From NCBI GenBank assembly GCA_965206775.1, contig CBDBKU010000002.1:2294001-2358000 (forward strand): a DNA stretch of 64,000 nucleotides. Reading direction: 5' to 3'. The translations under genes were made by a program, and so were the position numbers. The stretch is from VXMF01 sp965206775. GTDB lineage: Bacteria > Acidobacteriota > Terriglobia > Bryobacterales > UBA6623. The notes beneath the pieces are model-generated. The model saw nothing but the letters and a program-made list of their open reading frames with translations. It made no database searches and was not told the DNA's origin. Positions 9,307 through 18,347 of this stretch are shown here, in pieces; position 1 is the first letter of the stretch, and each line of letters opens with the position of its first letter.

Positions 9307-9573
9307 GGTGACGGCCCGGGTTCCCTTTTCCGCATAAGCAGGGGCGTTGGCCGCTAGCCCTGGAGCGCATGGTGGCAAACGACGCTGACGGACAATTGGC
9401 ACGTTGTGCGTCCGCGGGGCTCCGGTCCAGTGTGTCAGCCCGATGCTCGCTTTGTGGGGCATCGGTTCGAGCTCGCCGCCTGCAATGACTGCGGGCACCG
9501 CGGCCGCGCCTGCCTCTGCAGTTGCTTCGGGAACTGTAGTTGCGGCGGGGTTGGAAACTGGCTATATCCGGCA

Positions 9574-10740
9574 TCAAGACACTTCGGCCCCTTCGTTGAG
9601 GATGGAGAGATACTGGTCGTAAACGAAAAGTCGGTTGCGGCTTCTTCCGGTGATCTCCCGCGCCACTTCGTGCGTGACCAGCAGTTCCATGGCCGAGGCG
9701 ACTGTCGGAAAGGAGAGCCCGGTATCGAGACTTGCCGCCGGCAGCGATAAGATCGCTCGCTTCTTGAGCACGTTGTGTACGCGGAGCACCGACCCGACCC
9801 TCCGACCACCAGCAGCTTGGATGCCGTTTTGGTCCTGCCGAAACATTGTGGAGAGACGTTCGGCGGTGGAAACCGCACCCTCGGCTGTCTGCTTCACTCC
9901 TTCAAGAAAGAAGACGAGCCATCTCTCCCAGTCTCCGGTGCGACGCACATGATTCAAGAGGTCGTAGTAATCACTGCGGTGTTGCTTGAAATACAGGCTC
10001 AGATACAGAAGCGGCTCGCGCAGCATCCCGGCGCGGCACAGCAGCAGAGTTATCAGCAGCCGACCAACGCGGCCGTTGCCGTCGAGGAAGGGGTGAATGG
10101 TCTCGAACTGCACGTGCGCGAGGCCCGCCCGCAACAGTACGGATAACCCGTCGTCCTCGGCATGGAGAAATCGCTCAAACTCCGTCATGCAGTCGGGTAC
10201 GGCGGTGTGCGGTGGCGGCACGAAGCCAGCATTACCCGGTCGGGTCCCGCCAATCCAGTTTTGCGAGCGGCGGAATTCACCGGGCGTTTTGGCCTGGCCC
10301 CGGCCACTCGACAACAGCACGCCGTGGGTTTCGCGGATTAGGCGATTCGACAGGGGAAAACCATCCCGCAGGCGGCGCAAGCCGTGTTCAATCGCCGCCA
10401 CGTAGTTCGAGACTTCGTGCGCGTCGTTTAGCGGCACCCTGGGCGCTCTCTCGACTTCGAATCGTAGTAGGTCCGACAGCGACGACTGCGTGCCCTCGAT
10501 CTGAGACGAAAGCACCGCTTCCTTGCGTAGGTACGTATACAGAAAAAAGGCCTCGTTCGGAAGGAGAGTCGAGATGCCGTCGAGGCGGCCCAGGGCCAGC
10601 ACCGCCGACTCCAGCAACTGTTGCAGGCCGCCAGCCAGAACTAGGGGCGGTTGCGGCGGCAGCGGCAGCGGTACAAAGGCTCGAACCGACTCAGAGCCGA
10701 CGCTCGTCACGTCATAGTCCCCGATTTCTCCGCGTTGCAT
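9574..10740 (-). CDS. Fic/DOC family AMP-transferase with N-terminal inhibitory helix (class II)
   Basis: 388 aa. The catalytic motif HPFLDGNGRVGR is complete (His216, Asp220, both Arg of the anion hole). SSQIEGTQS at residues 78-86 is the (S/T)xxxE(G/N) inhibitory helix characteristic of class II Fic proteins, where the Glu competes with ATP gamma-phosphate. A Fic_N-like region precedes it, and a C-terminal winged-helix-like segment (LSFPTVASAMELLVTHEVAREITG) is typical of this subgroup and may bind DNA. The product would AMPylate a protein target when relieved of inhibition. The start ATG and about 240 bases of 5' sequence are repeated at 42.3-42.6 kb. Confidence 0.92.
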   Translation of the reverse strand: MQRGEIGDYDVTSVGSESVRAFVPLPLPPQPPLVLAGGLQQLLESAVLALGRLDGISTLLPNEAFFLYTYLRKEAVLSSQIEGTQSSLSDLLRFEVERAPRVPLNDAHEVSNYVAAIEHGLRRLRDGFPLSNRLIRETHGVLLSSGRGQAKTPGEFRRSQNWIGGTRPGNAGFVPPPHTAVPDCMTEFERFLHAEDDGLSVLLRAGLAHVQFETIHPFLDGNGRVGRLLITLLLCRAGMLREPLLYLSLYFKQHRSDYYDLLNHVRRTGDWERWLVFFLEGVKQTAEGAVSTAERLSTMFRQDQNGIQAAGGRRVGSVLRVHNVLKKRAILSLPAASLDTGLSFPTVASAMELLVTHEVAREITGRSRNRLFVYDQYLSILNEGAEVS

Positions 10741-10962
10741 GATAGACAGTTCTTATTCAAATTTTCGCAGCATGCTAGCAAGCTATTTAAATATTCGCTT
10801 CAAATTATAATAACTATGGCGTTGGCATCAGTGCAATCGCTTCAGCTTGAGCTTTTGGGGTTTCGAGCACCTACTCGGCGAGCGTGGCGTGAACGTTTCC
10901 TGTGACGTGATCCGACTTTGGTTCGCAATCGAGGCTCGTATACGCCAGGATTCTGCGCTAGC
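10714..10962. repeat. Repeat A, copy 1: 5' region of the Fic gene
   Basis: About 249 bases including the first nine Fic codons and all upstream sequence closely resemble 42344-42592 in the same orientation. Shared landmarks include CGATTTCTCCGCGTTGCAT, CGAGCACCTACTCGGCGAG and CTCGTATACGCCAGGATTC. Differences are scattered substitutions with no net length change, implying an old duplication. Confidence 0.85.
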
Positions 10963-11027
10963 TAGTGCATGCCTGAAAACCCTCGTATTGGAGAGGCGCC
11001 CATTTTCGGTAGCGTGATTGGGGGTCT

Positions 11028-11566
11028 TTGTTCGGACTGAGGCTGCTTCTCGCGATGAGGCGAGTGGTGCCGGGGACCGGCTCGTCGACTCTGGCCGTCA
11101 ATCGCAAGTTCCGGGATCCCTTGACGGGGCGCAAGAACTCGGTCCACCTGCAGCCAGTGCTTTGGGAGGAGTGCATCAACTGGCTTGGCACTCCCGACCT
11201 CGACCGGCGTCTGTTGCACGGCGGCCTGCCTGAGGCCCTGCTGGCAGAGAGACCGTCCTCCGACTTCTTCAATGAGTGGATCGAGAGCTTCTATGCGCGG
11301 GACATCCAGGAGCTGTTCCATGTCCGCAACCGCCGCGGCTTCCAAGCACTGTTCCGCCTGCTCTTGCGGCAGATCGGGGGCCAGCTCGAGCTGAACCGGT
11401 TGGCGACGCTCTGCGAGTTGAGTCGGCCAACCGTCAGTTTGCATGTCGAGGCCATGGCGATCGCGCATGCGCTCCACCTGCTCCGGCCGTTTCACGGCGG
11501 CGGGAAGAGAGAGATCGTGGCGCGACCCAAGAGCTACTGGTTCGATACCGGATTCGCCTGTGGTTG
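11028..11566 (+). pseudogene. DUF4143 ATPase (AAA_14-type), truncated at both ends
   Basis: The readable part covers the end of the AAA module (TGSSTLAVNRKFRDPLTGRK) and most of DUF4143 (LLHGGLPEALLAERPSSDFF, SFYARDIQELFHVRNRRGFQ, then a winged-helix-like LATLCELSRPTVSLHVEAM). It runs to KSYWFDTGF, where family members normally continue. The Walker A half is missing because repeat A ends just upstream, and repeat B cuts the C-terminus. The frame is open to 11681, but residues past about 11566 are not family-like. These ATPases are widespread accessory genes of unclear role. Confidence 0.75.
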
Positions 11567-11643
11567 GCGACAACTACTCTGGCCGGTCGCGACTACTAGA
11601 ATGGCCGCCCCTGCCTCGGGGTTGACGGTGATGGGAGGGGGGC
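11567..11643. repeat. Repeat B, copy 1 (inverted relative to copy 2)
   Basis: About 77 bases match 41958-42033 in reverse complement. The core contains GCGACAACTACT and GCGACTACTAGAATGG, two related sub-repeats. It begins exactly where the DUF4143 coding sense stops, so it looks like the end of a mobile element. Confidence 0.75.
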
Positions 11644-11746
11644 TGGCTCGCCATAGACAGTTGTCGCGCCGAGCAGGCTAATGAGAATCCAGCCTACCGC
11701 GCAGAATTGGTGCATTCTTCTCCTCATTCATTATCCGGCCGCAGTT

Positions 11747-11860
11747 TCACTCCGAACTGTATTGCTCGAGCGCTCCCATCCACCCTCGGTAAGCCGAACC
11801 TGCGGCGGCGGCTCCAAGCGCAGCGAGCCCGGTTGCTCGGACGAAATCCCGACGATTCAT
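11747..11860 (-). pseudogene. Truncated gene: Tat signal peptide only, coupled to the LVIVD gene
   Basis: ATG 11860 overlaps the TGA of the LVIVD gene as ATGA and starts MNRRDFVRATGLAALGAAAA, a twin-arginine signal. Sense is lost about ten residues later and a stop falls at 11747-11749. It is evidently the fourth gene of the receptor-sulfatase-LVIVD operon, cut off by the event that brought in repeat B. The mature enzyme cannot be identified; sulfatases and oxidoreductases in such operons often have this type of leader. Confidence 0.6.
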
Positions 11861-13023
11861 CTGACTTGGGTCTCGGCCAGCTTTCGAATTCGCGGGTCTG
11901 TCACCTTCAGGACACCGAGGCTGTTGTCGTTCTGTGCGGTGACGTAGATGTAGCCGTCGCGGTAGACAAGATCATGGCCGTTGTCATAGTGCGGCGTTCC
12001 GCTGACATGTTGGTCGTAGCGGCGGGTGGGGAACAGCCGCCCACCGCGGTACTGCGCAACGGAAACCGGTCGCGAAGGGTCGGTGACGTCAATTGCCTCC
12101 ACGCACTCGCCGCCGCTGACGAGCAGCATGGAGCCGTAAATGGCCATGCCTGTCGCGTCGATGTCGCAGACCGGCATGTTGGCTAGCTGCCGTGGCCGCG
12201 TGGGATTGGAGACGTCGATGATGCCGACACGGTCCGGCTCGAATGCGCCGACGCCAGCATACCGGCCGCCCCACGTCACTACCCGATTGGCCCCTTGCAG
12301 GTCGCCCTCGTTGTCACCGTTGGAGACCCTGCCCACAATGGTCCACTTCGCGGCTGGCAGCGGCTTGCTTGCGCCCGATTCGGCGATTCGGTATATGAAG
12401 ACGCTGGACGGCCTGTGCTGCAGGGTGTCGACGATGATGGCGTGGTTGCCCCAGACCGCGATATCGTGCGGCTGCTTCGGGCCGCCGGTTTCGGCCGAAT
12501 GGAGGGCCTCGACGTACTTCGGGTCCTTCGGATTGCTGATGTCGAACACACCGATGTAGCCGGACTTGTTCGCCGTCAAGAGATGGTTGTTGAAGCGCAC
12601 CATGCCGTTGATGCGATCAATCCGTGGTCGGTCCGAGATCTTCTTGAGCACCCTCGGATTTGCAGGGTCGCTAATGTCGATGGACAGCAGGTCGGACGTC
12701 CCGAGGAGCAGCACATCGCCCATCGGCAGGACCGTTTCAGCCTCCTCGTATTCGACGGAATCGACCAGGGAAGAAATCAGCCTGGGAGCGGTGGGATCGC
12801 TGATGTCGATGATCGCCAGCGATCCACCCTTGCCGGGAACGAACGCGAGGTCGCCCTGCAACTCCACATCGTGCGCACGGTTCAGCGCACGGTCGTCGCG
12901 GAGCAACCCCACCAGTTCGAGCGCCCCCGGTGGCCGGACCACCTCAGTGGAGGCGGACGGCTGGCCGAAGATAAGTGTCGTAGGGAGCAGGCTGACGAGA
13001 ACGAGAAAGGCGCGACAATTCAT
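11857..13023 (-). CDS. Secreted LVIVD-repeat beta-propeller protein
   Basis: 388 aa. The N-terminal signal peptide is MNCRAFLVLVSLLPTTLIFG. The body is built from LVIVD repeats of the form I-D-[IV]-S-[DN]-P, seen as LAIIDISDPTAPR, LLSIDISDPANPR, IGVFDISNPKDPK, VGIIDVSNPTRPR and AIDVTDPSRPV, spaced about 45-60 residues apart. This predicts a propeller of six or seven blades. Such proteins act as extracellular binding or scaffolding modules rather than as defined enzymes. It begins one base after the sulfatase stop and overlaps the next ORF by ATGA, so it is the third gene of an operon with the receptor and sulfatase. Confidence 0.88.
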   Translation of the reverse strand: MNCRAFLVLVSLLPTTLIFGQPSASTEVVRPPGALELVGLLRDDRALNRAHDVELQGDLAFVPGKGGSLAIIDISDPTAPRLISSLVDSVEYEEAETVLPMGDVLLLGTSDLLSIDISDPANPRVLKKISDRPRIDRINGMVRFNNHLLTANKSGYIGVFDISNPKDPKYVEALHSAETGGPKQPHDIAVWGNHAIIVDTLQHRPSSVFIYRIAESGASKPLPAAKWTIVGRVSNGDNEGDLQGANRVVTWGGRYAGVGAFEPDRVGIIDVSNPTRPRQLANMPVCDIDATGMAIYGSMLLVSGGECVEAIDVTDPSRPVSVAQYRGGRLFPTRRYDQHVSGTPHYDNGHDLVYRDGYIYVTAQNDNSLGVLKVTDPRIRKLAETQVR

Positions 13024-13024
13024 C

Positions 13025-14569
13025 CTACAGCCTGCGGCCTTGCGGCAGGTAACGCTGCGCGAGAAAACGGGGGTTGCCTGGATCGGTCGCGTTCTCCCCG
13101 AATGGGTCGCGGAAGCGGTTCATCAATTCGTACAGGCGGGCCCTCATGTCTCCGACTTCGGCTGACGTCGACTTTTCATAGGCGATATTGCGCAGCTCGT
13201 ACGGATCTGCCAGCAGGTCGTAGCACTCGTCGTAGTCGTAGCCGTTGAAAACGTATTTGTATTGGCCGGTGATGACCATGCGGTGGATGAGCGGGAAGTT
13301 TTGCCCATACCACGGCGCGAAGATCATGTCGCGCCATTCCTCGCGATTGGGATTCTCGAACAGCGGTGCCAGTGAGACTCCATGGCGGTGGGGCAGCGGG
13401 TCGAGACCAAGAACGTCGACGAAGGTGTGCCCAAGGTCATGAAGCTGCACAAGACTGTCGCATTCCGCGCCGGGTGGGGTGTGGCCCGGCCAGCGCACGA
13501 CCATCGGGATGCGATAGAGCTCCTCGTAAGGCGCGAAGTTAGGGGTCCACATGTGGTGAGATCCGTAAGGAGCGCCGTGATCGGCGGTGAAGATGACCAG
13601 CGTGTTGTGGGCTTCGCCGCTCTCGTCCAAGGTGTCGAGCACACGTCCGACCTGAGCGTCTAATTGCTCGAATGAGGCGTAGTAGTGGGCGCGGCCCTGC
13701 TGGTAGTCTGCCTCGGACATGTCCCCGTACGTCTCCGCGTCGCGTTTTTGCAGACCGGGCTTGCCGTCGAAGGTGTCGTGAAAGTTGGGCGACACCGCAA
13801 TGTCGCGGGGATCGTACCGCTCAAGGTAGCTGCGCAAGGGCCAGCCCCGGGACCTTTCCGGGAAATGGACCTCGATCATCCAGGGGCTGGAACTAGGGCT
13901 GAGTCGCCGGATCATGTCGGAGCCCGCATCGGCAGTCTCGGCCCACAGGGTTTCCTCCTCCTCGCACTCGGTATATCCCCATAATCCGAAGGGCTCGCTG
14001 CCCGGCCAGGAGATCGTCTTGACAGGCACGCGGACCTCAGCCTCGCCGGGTCTCTTCAGTCCGAGCTTGTCGGGTAGATTGGCAAGGTCGCGGCGATAGC
14101 GATCGGGAGCGCCGATCTCGTGGTAGCCAAAATCAAGCGGCGAGCGCTTGGTCGAGGTGTGCCACTTACCGTTATAACCCAGCCGATAACCTGCCGCGCT
14201 CAAGCGCTGCGCGTAGGTAACGATATCGGGAAACGGGTCAGTGGAGATCGCCGAGGAATTATCCGGCTGATTGTAGGTGCCGAAGCCCCAATTGAAAGCG
14301 CCCGTGAGCAAGGCGTTGCGCGCAGGGCTGCAGACGGCGGCGGTCGTGTAAGAACGGTTGAACAGCAGCCCTTCCGAAGCCAGCCGATTGATATTGGGGG
14401 TTCGGCACTCCGAGCGATTCGCAATGGTCCCCCACTGCATGTTGTCACCGACAATCAGAAGGATGTTGGGTCGCTTGCCGGGATCATCAGGTCGGGGCTT
14501 CGCCGCGGAAGTTGCGACCGACGCGAGACCCGTTGTCTGGAGAAAACGCCTGCGATTGAACCTTGCCAT
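13025..14569 (-). CDS. Tat-exported type I sulfatase (arylsulfatase family)
   Basis: 514 aa. FNRRRFLQTTGLASVATSAA is a twin-arginine signal. The mature enzyme starts RPNILLIVGDNMQWG (metal-binding Asp region). AAVCSPARNALLTG carries the CxPxR formylglycine signature with Cys80 as the residue converted to formylglycine. Other alkaline-phosphatase-superfamily landmarks follow (FTADHGAPYG and a C-terminal CYDLLADPYELRN). It hydrolyses sulfate esters of exported or extracellular glycans. It lies 8 bases after the stop of the Oar-like receptor and directly before the LVIVD gene, so the three are probably co-expressed for use of one sulfated substrate. A sulfatase-maturating enzyme is not encoded in the window. 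Confidence 0.92.
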   Translation of the reverse strand: MARFNRRRFLQTTGLASVATSAAKPRPDDPGKRPNILLIVGDNMQWGTIANRSECRTPNINRLASEGLLFNRSYTTAAVCSPARNALLTGAFNWGFGTYNQPDNSSAISTDPFPDIVTYAQRLSAAGYRLGYNGKWHTSTKRSPLDFGYHEIGAPDRYRRDLANLPDKLGLKRPGEAEVRVPVKTISWPGSEPFGLWGYTECEEEETLWAETADAGSDMIRRLSPSSSPWMIEVHFPERSRGWPLRSYLERYDPRDIAVSPNFHDTFDGKPGLQKRDAETYGDMSEADYQQGRAHYYASFEQLDAQVGRVLDTLDESGEAHNTLVIFTADHGAPYGSHHMWTPNFAPYEELYRIPMVVRWPGHTPPGAECDSLVQLHDLGHTFVDVLGLDPLPHRHGVSLAPLFENPNREEWRDMIFAPWYGQNFPLIHRMVITGQYKYVFNGYDYDECYDLLADPYELRNIAYEKSTSAEVGDMRARLYELMNRFRDPFGENATDPGNPRFLAQRYLPQGRRL

Positions 14570-14577
14570 GTAGGACC

Positions 14578-17500
14578 TCAGAACAAGAACTTGAGTGCGA
14601 ACTGAATTACCCTTGCTTGTCCCGCGCGGGTGATCCTCCCCATGCGACTTCCAGCATTGATTGCCGCGTTCGGGTTGCCCAGGTTGACGTTGTTGAGGGC
14701 GTTGAAGAATTCGCTGCGGAGCTGCAGCCTCATCCCCTCCCGGCCTGGAACCATGAAGGTTTTGAACAGGCCGAAATTCGCACCGAACGCACCCGGACCG
14801 ATTAGAGCATTGCGACCGACATCACCAAAGGTCCCCTTCGTTGGGTGGGCGAAGGCCGAACGATCGAACCACGCCAGGATCTTATCGCCGCGCGAGCGGC
14901 CGTCAGAAAGACTGTGGTCGCCGATCACGTTGGGCCTCTGGTTGCGTGTGCCGATCAAGGCGTTGTCTATACCGGTAATCGTATCGAACGGGTTGCCCGT
15001 GTGGGCCGTGATCAGGCCGTTGAACTGCCAGCCGCCGACTATAGTCCGGAGTGCGGCAGACTGGTCGGACAGTCGCGGCAGTTCCCAGATCCACGACGCC
15101 GAGTAGGTGTGTTTGGCGAAGAACTCGGAGAGGCCGAACTGTGAGCGGATGTTAAACGGGTTCGGCGGCGATCGGTTGATGCTGGTGGTGATGCCCGAAT
15201 CCATGTCGATCGAGCGGGCCCACGTGTAGGCCATCTGGAATGAGAAGCCCTTGCTGAAGCGCTTGTTGACCTCGACCTGCAGCGCGTTGTAGCTAGAGTT
15301 GGCCTGAGCGGAAATCTCCCGGTTGTTACCGAAGCCTTGGTGAATTCGCCTGGCGTTGATATTGCGCAGTGTTGCCCCCTCCTGATAAGGGGCCGGGTTG
15401 CCCGCTACCACCAGAAAGCCCTTGCGAGACAGCCTGCCCACATAGCCGGCCTGAACCATGAGATCCGGGACAATCTCCCGTTGCACGCTCAAACCGAACT
15501 GCTGTACGTATGGTGAGCGCATCGTTGGTTCAAGGAATGAGAGCTGCTGGCGCCCGACGAATTCGGGGTCGACCGTGTTGATCGTGAGTGGGATTTCCGG
15601 TTGGCCGCGCAGCGGATCGGTGAGACTATGCGGGCGGTTAAAGGTAAACGTATACCGATAAGGCTGGCCATCGTTCTGGATCATGTCCGCATTGAGAGTC
15701 TCATAAAAGATCCCGTAGGAACCGCGCACCGAGGTGCGCCCGTTGCCGAACGGATCCCATGCAAAGCCGAAGCGAGGAGCGAAGTCGTTCTTGTCCATCG
15801 GCACGGTGCCCCGCGGAATGCCGTTGTCGCCGGGAAAGACGATGCCTTCCGGTGCGTTGGGAATGACCTGCGATTGCTGCCCAGGGCGGAAGGTTTGCCA
15901 CCAATCGTTCTCGTGGAACCAGGGAACACGCCCCTCGTATCGCAGCCCGAGGTTCAGCGTCAGGCGCGGGTGGACGCGCCAGTCGTCCTGGATGAAGAAG
16001 TAGTGGGCGTACTGGATACCACCCTGTTCGGATATTGGAGTGCGCAAGTCCATGCGGGCAGGCCGCCCGAGCAGGAAGTCGGCGGCCGGGTCGCCACTGA
16101 GTTGGCCCGTGAGCCGAAACGAACCGTTCGCCCTGGAGCTTGCTCGGTTGAGATACCTCATGCGCATGAATTCATAACCAGCCTTGACGCTGTGGTCTCC
16201 ACTGATCCAGTTAACACTGTCGGCGATCTGCAACGACTCGTTTACCAGCGGCTCGACCGGCCCGCCGTCGTTCCCCAGCGTGACCCGGCCGGAGATTCGG
16301 AAGGAGGGTGGATACTTCGGCCCGTAGACCGGCATAATGCCGCCGAGATCGGTGAGGTGAACCTTGTTCTCGGTCGAAGCGGTTTGGAATTTGCGGTAGA
16401 CGCTGATGCGAAACATATTCAGCAGGTTCGGCCGTATCGTGTACGTGTCGCCCACCGTGGCCGAGTGCATGTCCACATTCGTGTCGCGGGAGTAGTAGGT
16501 GGGAATCTGGCCCCGACCCTCCGTGGAAAAAGCAGAGTTGAAGTTGTAGCGCACGTGCGTGGTGTGGTTGCCGCTGTGATGGTCGACTCGCGCCAGGAGC
16601 TGATCGCTGTCAACCGGCGTCGGGAAAGTCTCTAGATACCGGCCATTCGGGGCGTTGGGCAACGGCATTAGGCCCCTGCTCAAGACGTTGTCCGCTACCG
16701 TGTCGAAGCGGCTGGCAGGAATCTGGTTATTCGGGATGACGTCCCCTGTATCGGGATCCACGATTGATTTTCCGAGGTGCGAGAAATCGCCCCTGTGCTC
16801 GGCCTCGGTGAGAGTGAAAGCGCTCGCGGATAGCGCGTCCGGCCGGATTCTCAGTCCCTCGTAGGAGCCGAAGAAGAACAGTCGGTCCCGGATGATCGGA
16901 CCTCCAACGGCCGCACCGAACTGGTTCTGAATCAGCTTCGGGATATCGGACCCGGCAAAGAAGTTGCGGGCATTGAGTTTGTGGTTGCGAAGAAACTCCC
17001 ACAGGGAGCCATGGTAGTTGTTTGTCCCGGAACGAGTGACCATATTGAAGATCGCGCCGGCGTTGCGCCCATACTCAGCACTGAAGGCATTCGTCAGAAC
17101 CTTAACTTCCTGTAGCGCGTCAGGCGGAGGATTGTACAGGCCCGTGTTTCGAAACAGCGCGTTGTTGTGCGCGCCGTCGAGCAGAAATAGGTTCTGATTG
17201 GTGCGAGCGCCCGATACCGAGAGGGTGGGGCCGCTGCGGTCACCGGTGAAAGTCTGCGGGGCTCTCACGTTGGAGACGCCGGGCAGCAGAACTGCCAAGT
17301 TCACGATGTTACGGCCGTTGATCGGAAGTTCAACAACCCGGCGGTCGTCGATTAGCGTGCCTACCTGGGACGAACGGCTGTCAACCTGCGGCCCTTCAGC
17401 CGTCACGGTAATCTCCTCGGTGACACTGCCGATTTCGAGTTTGGCGTCAACCCGCACGTTCTCACTCGCGGTCAGCGTGATATCGTCACGAACGAAGGAC

Positions 17501-17769
17501 TTGAAGCCGTCTCCCTCCACGCGGACGCTGTAGCCGCCAATCGGCAGCAACGGCAGCACGAAGTCGCCCTGAACATTGGTTTCGGCAGTTCGGGACAGGC
17601 CGCGCTCGACCAGAGTCGCTTCCACCGCGACGCCCGGTATCGCCGCTCCACTTGGATCGGAGACCGTGCCGTGAATCGTGCCGACTCCTTGAGCCGGCAG
17701 GGAAGACGCCGCGAGCAGAACGAAAGTTCCGCCCACGAGCCAACGAGCGAACATCTTGAAACCGTACAT
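14578..17769 (-). CDS. Oar-like TonB-dependent receptor, first gene of the sulfatase operon
   Basis: 1063 aa. It has a signal peptide after MYGFKMFARWLVGG, then a carboxypeptidase-regulatory domain (IHGTVSDPSGAAIPGVAVEA), a plug with ELPINGRNIVNLAVLLPGVS and LLDGAHNNALFR, and a barrel ending in VIQFALKFLF. The frame is open to 17901, but ATG 17769 has an AGAGGA ribosome site and gives the signal peptide. It is related to the receptor at 6055 in architecture but not a recent copy. It probably takes up the product or substrate of the sulfatase that follows 8 bases downstream. Confidence 0.9.
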   Translation of the reverse strand: MYGFKMFARWLVGGTFVLLAASSLPAQGVGTIHGTVSDPSGAAIPGVAVEATLVERGLSRTAETNVQGDFVLPLLPIGGYSVRVEGDGFKSFVRDDITLTASENVRVDAKLEIGSVTEEITVTAEGPQVDSRSSQVGTLIDDRRVVELPINGRNIVNLAVLLPGVSNVRAPQTFTGDRSGPTLSVSGARTNQNLFLLDGAHNNALFRNTGLYNPPPDALQEVKVLTNAFSAEYGRNAGAIFNMVTRSGTNNYHGSLWEFLRNHKLNARNFFAGSDIPKLIQNQFGAAVGGPIIRDRLFFFGSYEGLRIRPDALSASAFTLTEAEHRGDFSHLGKSIVDPDTGDVIPNNQIPASRFDTVADNVLSRGLMPLPNAPNGRYLETFPTPVDSDQLLARVDHHSGNHTTHVRYNFNSAFSTEGRGQIPTYYSRDTNVDMHSATVGDTYTIRPNLLNMFRISVYRKFQTASTENKVHLTDLGGIMPVYGPKYPPSFRISGRVTLGNDGGPVEPLVNESLQIADSVNWISGDHSVKAGYEFMRMRYLNRASSRANGSFRLTGQLSGDPAADFLLGRPARMDLRTPISEQGGIQYAHYFFIQDDWRVHPRLTLNLGLRYEGRVPWFHENDWWQTFRPGQQSQVIPNAPEGIVFPGDNGIPRGTVPMDKNDFAPRFGFAWDPFGNGRTSVRGSYGIFYETLNADMIQNDGQPYRYTFTFNRPHSLTDPLRGQPEIPLTINTVDPEFVGRQQLSFLEPTMRSPYVQQFGLSVQREIVPDLMVQAGYVGRLSRKGFLVVAGNPAPYQEGATLRNINARRIHQGFGNNREISAQANSSYNALQVEVNKRFSKGFSFQMAYTWARSIDMDSGITTSINRSPPNPFNIRSQFGLSEFFAKHTYSASWIWELPRLSDQSAALRTIVGGWQFNGLITAHTGNPFDTITGIDNALIGTRNQRPNVIGDHSLSDGRSRGDKILAWFDRSAFAHPTKGTFGDVGRNALIGPGAFGANFGLFKTFMVPGREGMRLQLRSEFFNALNNVNLGNPNAAINAGSRMGRITRAGQARVIQFALKFLF

Positions 17770-18210
17770 TTGGTTTAATCCTCTTGTATGACGCTGCGCG
17801 TGGAGAATTGCCATTTGCAGACTGAGGCTGTGTTCACTACCCCTCTGCTGATCGTCGATCTGGACGACCGGCTGGCAACACCACCAGGTTTCGGCACCCA
17901 TGCATCGTGCTCAATGCCGAACGCGGACCTTGGATCGGCGACGACCCTTCGGTACAGCACGACTTGACACAGCGTGACTTGATGACTCATATTTGTCAAT
18001 CTTTTTCTGCCTTTATTTCGTGGGATCGTCGGGTTTTTGGACCGGATTATCTCGTTACGGAATGGGCGGGAAAGCAGAATAGTCTGGGATAGGCAAGCGT
18101 GCGATCGCTTGAGTGCACGTACTGGAAGCCTCGACAAATCCTGCACTTGTCCGCGAATGCGACTCGCTACGTCCATTCGCCGCTCTCTGCGGGAGCGAAT
18201 CTACTTGAGA
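17770..18210. other. Intergenic region upstream of the receptor operon
   Basis: About 440 bases between the start of the receptor operon (minus strand) and the left end of a 2.5-kb IS. It should contain the operon promoter, but I could not pick a convincing -35/-10 pair. No small gene with family resemblance was seen. Confidence 0.5.
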
Positions 18211-18311
18211 CTCAGACTTCCTTACATCGACAATTTGGCGAGATCGAGTGAATCGGTATAAGCCGTTCTAGCGCACGGGGTTACGTTTTTCTCGCAATTG
18301 GTGTCGCGGGC

Positions 18312-18341
18312 TTGACATGGCCGGTTCGGTTTTTTTAATAT
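18312..18341 (+). promoter_or_regulatory. Sigma70-like promoter of the 723-aa transposase, near-leaderless
   Basis: TTGACA at 18312-18317 and TAATAT at 18336-18341 are separated by 18 bases. The ATG at 18348 starts only six bases after the -10 box, so the transcript would be leaderless or nearly so; there is no Shine-Dalgarno sequence in that space. Confidence 0.6.
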
Positions 18342-18347
18342 GTCCAC

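Noticed and set aside
11857..14605. Plus-strand frames opposite the sulfatase and LVIVD genes
   Set aside because: All are shadows of well-supported minus-strand genes.
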